A stretch of 64,000 nucleotides of DNA, from assembly GCA_018340375.1 (NCBI GenBank), contig JAFFJZ010000001.1, forward strand, positions 55,358,001 through 55,422,000. Reading direction: 5' to 3'. This stretch comes from Gonatopus flavifemur. Taxonomy: Eukaryota > Arthropoda > Insecta > Hymenoptera > Dryinidae. This document shows positions 56,637 through 64,000 of the stretch, piece by piece (within the stretch, counting starts at the first letter, position 1; every line of letters starts with the position of its first letter). The notes beneath the pieces were generated by a model. It saw only the letters and a list, made by a program, of their open reading frames with translations. It made no database searches and was not told the origin of the DNA. Position numbers and translations under genes: made by a program.

Positions 56637-56876
56637 GCACTGTAAAAAACATTACTTGTAAATTACCCATATCAAAATTAAAAAATCACAGTGCTCAGCG
56701 TAGGGAAAATAAACTTAGTTGGTGAAAACTCTATGCTCAGCGTTGTAATATCCCACAACTCTTGTAAAATGTTCACACTATGTTTATTTTCCCTACGCTA
56801 ATCACATTGTTTTACAAGCAACTGTGATTTTTCAATTTTGATATGGGTAACTAACGAGTAATTTTTTTTACAGTGT
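56637..56876. mobile_element. MITE with CACTGTAAAAAA ends
   Basis: Outer ends cactgtaaaaaacattac and ttttttttacagtg. Inner pair aattacccatatcaaaatt and aattttgatatgggtaac; the core pair gcgtagggaaaataaac and tttattttccctacgc is inverted. Lies in the intron between exons a and b of the unknown gene. Confidence 0.7.
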
Positions 56877-56897
56877 GGGTTAGCATAACTCAGTAAG

Positions 56898-57456
56898 TAC
56901 ACTGTACGAAATTACCCACTTAGTATTGACATTCTCGTGAATTACCCACTTGGTATTGACATTCTCGTAAATTACCCACTTGGAATTGGGAAAACCACAG
57001 TCTTTCGTAGAAGCACTGCGCTCAACTAGGGGAAATACTTTCTCTATTGTAAAACTCCTGCGATCATCACTGTAATATCACAGGCAGGAATGGGAATCTA
57101 CATGACATATAAGGTTCTCGACAGTAATTTACATTTAATATACACATGTAGAATACGTAGATTACAGTATATTAAATGATTTGCCAGGTAAATTACAGTA
57201 TTTTACCTGTAATTTGAATGTGTCAATATCACGTTATCTTGTAAATTGTTCATCACATATTGTTGTTCATTAAATGAAGTAATAAAGTTACCTGCATTGA
57301 GCATGAACAATTCACAACAGTACTGTGATATGACGATGATGATCGTAGGACTTTTACAATAAAGAAAGTATTTCCCCTACGTTGAACGCAGTGCTTTCAC
57401 TGAATTTCCTCAATTCTAAGATTAATTTACGAGAATTATTTTGTACACCGTGCTAG
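56898..57456. mobile_element. Related larger foldback element with 33-bp tandem motif
   Basis: Ends cactgtacgaaatta and ttttgtacaccgtg. Near the left end are three 32-33-bp tandem units containing attacccacttggtattgac (56913-56995). Inner pair aggggaaatactttctctattgt and caataaagaaagtatttcccc. Shares its terminal style with 56637-56876. Confidence 0.6.
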
Positions 57457-57733
57457 GAACATTCAGCATTCGAAAACAGTATAAGTTTCTATGTCGATAA
57501 TTTTGAAGGAGGCAACTTGAGGATGAATTGATGGGTTATTACCATTTTATTAATACAAAAAAATGCAATGTATGTTGAATCTTATGTATAAGAATATAAA
57601 TCAATTTAAAATCTGTACGGTGAGGGTTGAATAAAATCGGAGGTATCTGATTTTAATAGGATTCGGAAGTTGGAAAGAAAACGATCTGATAGACAGTATG
57701 AAATTATTATTAGAAATAAAAAATTCGACTTAC

Positions 57734-57980
57734 CAGCAAACGCAATAATTATAGCATCTTTCCATGTGCCATTGACATTAGTTTTATAATATTTCTGCGC
57801 GTTGATGTCTTCTTTGTCGAAATGATTAATATTGTTCGAATCAACGATTTCTTTGTTGCCGGTGTCTTTGAATTTCACATACACGAACATCTTTTGCAGC
57901 AGTGTCACCAACTCTGGAAAAAACTTTCCCCCAAACATTTCGACGAAATCCCCTAAATTCAAGACATAATTCCCCAAAAC
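57734..57980 (-). CDS. Unknown four-exon gene, exon a
   Basis: Acceptor ccgaatttag|GTT and strong donor GCTG|GTAAGT (57733). The 82 codons read VLGNYVLNLGDFVEMFGGKF, FPELVTLLQKMFVYVKFKD, then a polar stretch and NGTWKDAIIIAFA. I do not recognise the protein. Exons a (57980-57734), b, c and d chain in phase to about 190 codons. An initiating exon further upstream would lie beyond or within the DD41D element and was not found. The introns contain two MITEs (a-b) and the satellite (c-d). Confidence 0.45.
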
Positions 57981-58115
57981 CTAAATTCGGAATTGTTTAG
58001 AAGTTAATTTTATCTTTCCAATAGAAATTGCAAAATTTATTTGTATCAATGATAATATTCATTTTTATTTAAAAACATTTTTTTTCAGTTAGTCATGTAT
58101 GTACATATATGTATA

Positions 58116-58560
58116 CAGGGTGGGGCATTTAAAGTGTCGCGGGCGTTTTTTCCAAAAATAAAATGGGATACGAGAAAATTTTTCGGACAAAAATTGTAGG
58201 GTATCGAGGGGGACATCCGATGGTGGCCTTGGCTTTGACCTCAAATCTCATCTTCAAGGGCATTCTGAGGTCAACTCTTGTTTTTTAAACAGCATCTCAT
58301 ATTTTTTACTGCAGATTTGGATTCTAGGTCAAAAACCAAGAAACTTTTGTCCGAACCATTTTCCTGAAATCCGCAAAGATGGCGCTCTAATCGATATTGT
58401 TCCATACTGAATCTGACATTAGAATAACTCGAAAACGAAGGGTCTTGGAGGAGAATGTTTCGGACAAAAGTTGTCTGATTCCAAGGGGGACCCCTTGAAC
58501 TGAAACGGAGGTGATGGGGTATAACAGACAAAACACAACACATTTCAATCGTCTACATCA
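58116..58560. repeat. Left long terminal inverted repeat of DD41D element
   Basis: Starts cagggtggggcatttaaagt; preceded by TA. It matches 59757-60147 inverted, with about 54 bp extra near 58473-58530. Confidence 0.85.
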
Positions 58561-58571
58561 CTTGGATAATT

Positions 58572-59636
58572 TTAATGCAGTAGATGCTCAAAATGATGGC
58601 CTTCGACTTCAATACACATTTCAAAACGTTTTACAAAAGATTGCTGAACTCGTGCTAAAATATCTTCATTGATGCTCGCGCATGCATTGATGATTCGTTG
58701 ACGCATATTCTCAGGTGTAGTCGGTGCTTGTTGATAAACTGTATCTTTTATGTATCCCCATAAAAAAAAATCTGGAGAAGTAAGATCCGGAGAACGGGCA
58801 GGCCAATGAACTGGTCCACGACGTCCTATCCATCGTCCAGGATAATCTCTGTCCAATATTTCTCGAGCTGTGACTGCATAATGGGATGGACAACCATCGT
58901 GTTGATACCACATATTCAATCGTTCCTGAATAGGTATGTCTTCAAGTAATGTTGGAAGTACTTGATCTAAGAAATGTCTGTACTTCTCTCCATTTAGCGT
59001 ATCTGCAATGAAGTACGGTTCAATTACTCGAGATCGAAAAATACCACACCAAACATTCACAGCCCATTGTCTTTGATGCGCTACTTGACGTAACCATCTT
59101 GGATTTTCTGTCGACCAGTAATGCATATTATGTCGATTTACTTGACCATGATTGGTGAACGTCGACTCATCAGAAAATAATATGTTGATGAAGTTGTTAT
59201 TGTGCATTTGCGCTAGACCCCATCGACAAAACTGTACACGATTTTCGAAATCATCACCGTGAAGGTCTTGATGCAAACAAATGTGATACGGATGGAATTT
59301 GTGACGTTTCAGTATTCGAAGAACACTTCTTCGAGAAATTCCCGAATGGAGTTCAATTTCACGAGAGCTCACGTGTGGATTATTGGCTACTGCAGCTAGT
59401 ACATTAACTTCCGCATTTTCTCCGCTAACAGTTCTCATTCGATGTCGTTTTTCCCTTGTAACACTTCCCGTTTCTGAGAATAATTTTGTAATGCGTTGAA
59501 AATACCTAATGGATGGCGTTGTTCTTTCAGAAAATCGTTCTGCATACAAGTCATATGCTTGTCTGGGGTTCTTATGCACTTCACCGTAAATGTAGATCAT
59601 ATCGATCTTTTCAGAAACCGTGTATCGGATATCCAT
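58572..59636 (-). CDS. DD41D Tc1/mariner-type transposase, intact
   Basis: The frame is open from 59696, but the start MDIRYTVSEKIDMIYIYGE at 59636 is preferred (354 residues). It has an N-terminal helix-turn-helix region (Arg/Gln-rich, RQAYDLYAERF...TPSIRYFQRI), then a second HTH (SSREIELHSGISRRSVLRIL), then the catalytic domain. Catalytic Asp residues: ILFSDEST, WYQHDGCPSH and SPDLTSPDFFLWG, with 41 residues between the second and third. It ends at 58572, twelve bases before the left inverted terminus. The enzyme would cut at TA-flanked inverted ends. No stop, frameshift or missing catalytic residue is visible, so it may be active. Confidence 0.85.
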   Translation of the reverse strand: MDIRYTVSEKIDMIYIYGEVHKNPRQAYDLYAERFSERTTPSIRYFQRITKLFSETGSVTREKRHRMRTVSGENAEVNVLAAVANNPHVSSREIELHSGISRRSVLRILKRHKFHPYHICLHQDLHGDDFENRVQFCRWGLAQMHNNNFINILFSDESTFTNHGQVNRHNMHYWSTENPRWLRQVAHQRQWAVNVWCGIFRSRVIEPYFIADTLNGEKYRHFLDQVLPTLLEDIPIQERLNMWYQHDGCPSHYAVTAREILDRDYPGRWIGRRGPVHWPARSPDLTSPDFFLWGYIKDTVYQQAPTTPENMRQRIINACASINEDILARVQQSFVKRFEMCIEVEGHHFEHLLH

Positions 59637-59756
59637 GATTTTCAATTTGTCATAAACCAAGTAATAATCAAATGTAACTGACAAACTGACTTTCAAAATC
59701 GTGAATTTTCACTGAACCCCGTCGTTTGTTTACATCGCGTGAGCTCTGAATGGTGG

Positions 59757-60147
59757 TAGTGTAGACGATTGAAATGTGTTGTGTATTGACAACTTTTGTA
59801 CGAAACATTCTTTTGCAAGACCCTTCGTTTTCGAGTTATTCGAATGTCAGATTCAAAATGGAACAATATCGATTAGAGCGCCATTTTTGCGGATTTCAGG
59901 AAAATGGTTCAGACAAACGTTTCTTGGTTTTTGACCTAGAATCCAAATCTGCAGTAAAAAATATGAGATGCTATTCAAAAAACAAGAGTTGATCCCAGAA
60001 TGCCCTTGAAGATGAGATTTGAGGTCAAAGCCAAGGCCACCATCGGATGTCCCCCTCGGTACCCTACAACTTTTGTCCGAAAACTTTTCTCGTATCTCAC
60101 TTTATTTTTGGAAAAAACGCCCGCGACACTTTAAATGCCCCACCCTG
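59757..60147. repeat. Right long terminal inverted repeat of DD41D element
   Basis: Ends actttaaatgccccaccctg followed by TA. It contains short open frames that are shadows of the palindromic arm. Confidence 0.85.
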
Positions 60148-60299
60148 TATATGCATATTATACATTGATTTGAAATATACATTTGTTTTTATTCAGTAGT
60201 TTTCATAGATTATATATACTAGTTATATAATTTTTATAATAAATTAACAAGTTTCTGACACACTTATTCTCTCATAATTTCATCACATATAAAAACGAC

Positions 60300-61677
60300 T
60301 TATATTGAATTTGTTAGGTCAAGTAGTTCATCAAAATTCAAATCATTTTCTTCATCATCTTTCTTTTTAAAATCATACATGTTAACTGTAAATCTTTTCA
60401 GCATCTCTTTGGTAGGTACAAACAAAGTACACTTATTATCGTAGTCTCTTAGCAATGAAAATTTGACCATCATTATACTTTGCACTGTTCCTAATGCTAA
60501 CTGGTTTCTTAATTTTTTTTTTATTACAACATATATTGAAAATGCTCTCTCAACAGTCGCGTTCGAAATAGGTATTGTTAGCAATGCTAAAGCGAATTTA
60601 GCTACATTCTCAAATCTTTTATTGTTACCTGAATCACAATCTTCAAATACTTCTGACCAAAATAAAGCTGTATCATGCGTATTTGTCCACACCTTATTAG
60701 ATAACATGTTCCATTCTTGAAGAATAAAATCTTTGGATCCATACAAATGTTCTCTGTTAAACTGCTCCAGTAACTTAGATATATCAGATTTCCTTTGGAA
60801 TGTCGCATTGGAAGGTGTTAAGATAGTCATTGATTTTAATATTGCAATGTTTTCAGGGAGTCGTTCTTGAATTTCAGTGCACAATTTAACTAAAAACTGT
60901 TTGCATCGTGCGCGAACATCTGATAACTCCTTTGGTGGGACATTTTTGGCTACTTGGTCAAAATTATACCCAAATGAAATTGATGATACGTGCATCAGAT
61001 AATCTTGAAACTTGAAACTAACTAAATCATCATCTTTAATTTTCTCCAATTGTGATGGAACAACAATCTGTTGTAAAATGCTCTTATACAAGGAAAATAT
61101 ATCGTCTAATAGCTTGAGAATCTCAACATTGTTACTTTGAAACAATCTATTCAAATTTGTTAACAACTTCAAATTAGAATTTAGAAATACCAAGAATAAT
61201 TTGAACGCTGAACATGACATTGTGTCATATAAATGTTGCGCTGTCAGACATTTTTCTTTATTCTTAGATATTTCAAATAATAATTTCAGCTCATCCCATT
61301 GCGATAAAATAGGGTCAGTAGCAGAATATCTAGCGAGCCATCGAATGCCACTAAGACCTGCAATCTTTTTAGGATTGCCTTTTCCATTATTAATTATATT
61401 ATAAATTTCTTTATACTCATCTTTACGTTTTGGGCTGTGCGAAAACCAATTGTGAGTCTCTCTGATAAAGTACTCTAGTTGGCGAGGTAATAGTTGCGCT
61501 GCATTCTCAGCCTTATAAGTGTAGAGAGTGGCAGATACATTTTATGACGATAATATCTGACAATTCTTCCCTCAAGAGCGTTGAAACAGAGTGGTTGACT
61601 CCTACGTTCACATTTGCACCATCGACCCCTATACCAACTAAATTTTTTAGTGGAAGTCCATCAGCCTCTAGCTGCTG
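60300..61677 (-). pseudogene. hAT transposase, truncated and frameshifted
   Basis: From the truncated upstream end near 61677 the frame reads GLPLKNLVGIGVDGANVNVG and ELSDIIVIKCICHSLHL. A frame change near 61520 follows, and homology continues with LPRQLEYFIRETHNWFSHSP, AGLSGIRWLARYSATDP and QWDELKLLFE. The last part (61220-60300) ends in the hAT dimerisation region: ALALLTIPISNATVERAFSI and LRNQLALGTVQSIMMVKFSL. Stop at 60300-60302. The N-terminal third, including the zinc-finger domain, is missing. Abutting the break is cagtgttgccag (61678-61689), a hAT-like terminus of another insertion. Confidence 0.75.
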
Positions 61678-61810
61678 CAGTGTTGCCAGTCGTACGAGAA
61701 TTCTCGTACGCATACGAGAATTCAACAGTTGGTACGAGGTACGAACAAAGCACTAAGTTCGTACAGAAAAAATACGAGATTGGTACAAAAAAGTACGAGA
61801 TTAACTTGAC
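61678..61810. mobile_element. Possible hAT-like terminus with TACGAG repeats
   Basis: Starts cagtgttgccagtcgtacga, similar to the CAGTGATGCCAG ends at 9226 and 32149. Repeated tacgag motifs and a palindrome cgtacgagaattctcgtacg follow. No opposite end was found. Confidence 0.4.
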
Positions 61811-62264
61811 CTTTGTTCCATGCAATTTTGTTTCAATAACGAACATATCTAATCCGCTATACCCGAGTGAGGTTCGTTAAATACGAAAAAATTGTTTTTT
61901 TGGAGTCTAAAATATCATTGGATTCGAAACAACATTCTTATCATGCCCAAGTAATGCAAGAGAGGGGTTTGGGTTGTGATATGGTTATTTGGTGGTTATG
62001 TATATCATGGTGGAAATCCCAACTGTTAGTGTTTCAGAAGTGCTCAAAACATTTTCAGAATTATTTTGAAGGTTACAGAGATTCACAAAGATTTACGCAG
62101 AATATTCAAATGTTTATTTCTTCTTGGATTCTGAAAAATTATTTTAAAAAATATTTCCACCGAGGACAAAATTAATGAATAAAACTATTTTATTGATTGA
62201 ACTCGACAGGGCATGTTGTGAATATATGAAACATCATTATCACAAACAGGCTTGTTTGGAGATA

Positions 62265-63062
62265 TTTGTTCCAATTCGCTTATGGGAGAAACCTGGCTCG
62301 CTTCGTTTCAACACGCATGTACAAGTTCAGGATGTTACGGGATTGATATGGTTTTCCCGCGAATCGATTTTCATTTGCATCTAATTGGATTTCCAAATTG
62401 AGATTCAAAAGGCTTGAAACTGTTGGTGAAGGATGAATAATTACATAAAAGGGTCTCGAATTTAATCTGGAATCACCGATTCGAAACTGAGTTGTTTCAA
62501 TCCGCTTATGGGAGAAACTTACCTCAATTCGTTGCAACACGGATGTACAAGTTGGGAATGTGACGGGATTAATATGGTTTTCACGCAAATCGATTGTTAC
62601 TTGGATCTAATTGGATTTCCAAATTAGAATTCCAAACGGTTGAAACCGTTGTTGGAAGATGAATAATTATGTCAAAGGATCTCGGATTTAATCTGGAATC
62701 ACTGATTCGAAACTTGATTGTTCCAATTCGCTTATGGGAGAAACCTGACTCAATTCGTTTCAACACGCATGTACCAGTTCAGAATCTTACGGGATTAATA
62801 TGGTTTTCACGCAAATCGATTGTTACTTGGATCTAATTGGATTTCCAAATTGAAATTCCAAAGGGTTGAAACTGTTGTTGAAAGATGAATAATTATGTAA
62901 GAAGGATCTCGGATTTAATCTGGAATCACCGATTGACAACTTAATTGTCTCAATTCGCTCGTAGGAGGAACTTGATTCGATTTGTTTCAACACGGATGTA
63001 CAAGTTGAGAATGTTCCGAAATTCATATGGTTTTCACATAAATTGATTGTTACTGACATCTA
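62265..63062 (+). repeat. 226-bp tandem repeat, about 3.5 units
   Basis: The motif ttcgctTatgggagaaac recurs at about 62277, 62503, 62729 and 62956 (226-227-bp spacing). Each unit includes tgtacaagttcagaatgtta and aatcgattgttacttggatc variants. Confidence 0.85.
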
Positions 63063-63359
63063 AGATTTCCCTTAGAGCATATACACGGAGAACAGTATAT
63101 GGGGCTGATTACTATTTGTCTCAGTTCTCATCGCGACTTTAGAATAGGAAATGAATGATGGCTCGCGAGTTGGTGATCATTACGATGTTAACCTATCGTT
63201 CCGATGGTAACGTAAACAATTTATTTCACTCACTTCGATTCAGAATGGGACTTATTACAATTTCGAAATATCTGTCACTAAATTACTATTCTTCATAGTA
63301 ACCGTTACCGTATACTTTCCTCCGTGTACTACAGGAGCGAGCATTGCCCACGATTTCAA

Positions 63360-64000
63360 TAAGTGCACTTATTTGTATTAAGTAAGCGAATTGGAACAAG
63401 CAAGTTTCCAATCAGTGATTTCAGATTAAATCCGAGATCCTGTTACATTGATATTCATGTTTCACGAACAGTTTGGAGCCCTTTGAATCTCAATTCTGAA
63501 ATGCAATTAGATCCAAATGACAATCGATTTGCGGGAAAACCATATTAATCCCGTAACATTCTGAATTCGTAACATCCGTGTTGAAACGAATTGAGACACG
63601 TTTCTCCAATGAAGCGAAATGGAACAATCAAGGTTCGAATCAGTGATTGCAGATTAAATCCGAGAACTTTTACATAATTATTCATCTTCCAACAACGGTT
63701 TCAACCGGTTTGAATTCCAATTTGGAAATCCAATGAGATCCAAGTCATAATCGATTTGGGGAAAAACCATATTAATCCCGTAACATTCTGAACTTGTACA
63801 TCCGTGTTGGAACAAATTGAATGAAGTTCCTCCTACAAGCGAATTGAGACAATTAAGTTTCTAATCGGTGATTCCAGATTGAATCCGAAATCCTTTTACG
63901 TAATAACTCATCTTCCAAGGACGGTTCCCACCGTTTGGAATTCCAATTTGGAAATTCAATTAGATCCATGTAACAATCGATTTGCATGAACTGGTACAGG
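63360..64000 (-). repeat. 226-bp tandem repeat, opposite orientation
   Basis: The same unit as 62265-63062 but reverse-complemented: gcgaa(t/a)tgg at 63386, 63613 and 63839. It runs off the end of the window. The two arrays flank a unique centre (63063-63359). Confidence 0.85.

Larger units (their letters stand above)
58116..60147 (-). mobile_element. Tc1/mariner-superfamily DD41D transposon, 2.03 kb
   Basis: Flanked by TA (58114-58115 and 60148-60149). Long inverted termini of about 391-445 bp bracket one uninterrupted transposase gene on the minus strand. DD41D spacing places it with the rosa/visitor-type group of the Tc1/mariner superfamily. It lies in the 5' flank of exon a of the unknown gene. 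Confidence 0.85.

Noticed and set aside
59774..59992. Small open frame resembling one at 58271-58543
   Set aside because: Both are the two inverted termini of the DD41D element read in opposite directions, not two genes.
62280..63059. Repeated minus-strand frames with similar sequence (ERIETTKFRIGDSRLNPRS-like)
   Set aside because: They repeat because the 226-bp satellite repeats; frames are not conserved across units and stops intervene.
1..64000. CRISPR arrays, bacterial operons, phage genes or tRNA genes
   Set aside because: No spaced short repeats with unique spacers, no Shine-Dalgarno-linked gene strings and no cloverleaf-like sequence were seen; repeats here are tandem satellites and inverted-repeat elements.

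Overview
The window looks like AT-rich, transposon-dense DNA from an arthropod, most likely an insect. Evidence: nearly every protein homology is to eukaryotic mobile elements, genes are split by GT-AG introns, and the spaces are filled with foldback/MITE-type inverted repeats and satellites. Some family resemblances suggest Hymenoptera, but that is only an impression. No rRNA, tRNA, CRISPR or bacterial-type operon was seen. All family names come from reading motifs, without database searches.

Left part (1-25.7 kb, minus strand). Seven phase-compatible exons (25725-25530, 8179-7988, 3784-3667, 3376-3186, 2868-2657, 2134-1973, 1852-1764) can be chained into one DUF4806-like gene of about 386 codons, with a probable 1-nt loss at the last splice junction. 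Its first intron (17.3 kb) holds a CACTA/EnSpm-like DNA transposon (about 12.2-23 kb) carrying a Tnp2-type transposase and a six-exon companion gene. The transposase is itself split by a full-length 4.9-kb non-LTR retrotransposon (12936-17877) with a perfect 15-bp target-site duplication.

Middle (26-43.5 kb). Mostly short foldback elements, several nested, with an 8-bp-TSD hAT MITE at 32149-32311. There is also a C-terminal piece of a second Tnp2-like transposase abutting a truncated LINE reverse transcriptase (32738-34201), the C-terminal half of a pogo/Jerky-like transposase (37495-38529), a BEN-domain exon (39881-40112), and a 148-bp tandem repeat containing a MITE.

Right part (43.5-64 kb). 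An LTR retrotransposon of the Gypsy type occupies 43580-49520 (501-bp LTRs, 4-bp TSD, intact pol, frameshifted gag). A third Tnp2-like transposase follows (49902-52239, three lesions). A four-exon gene of unknown function (57980-52999, minus) has its last intron almost entirely made of a 2.9-kb decamer satellite (53321-56184). Next to it lies an apparently intact DD41D Tc1/mariner-type transposon with about 400-bp inverted termini and TA target duplication (58116-60147), then a broken hAT transposase (60300-61677) and two oppositely oriented 226-bp repeat arrays.

Functionally the window is a graveyard of mobile elements with a few possibly live components (the DD41D element and perhaps the Gypsy pol) and two or three interrupted multi-exon genes whose introns have absorbed the insertions.
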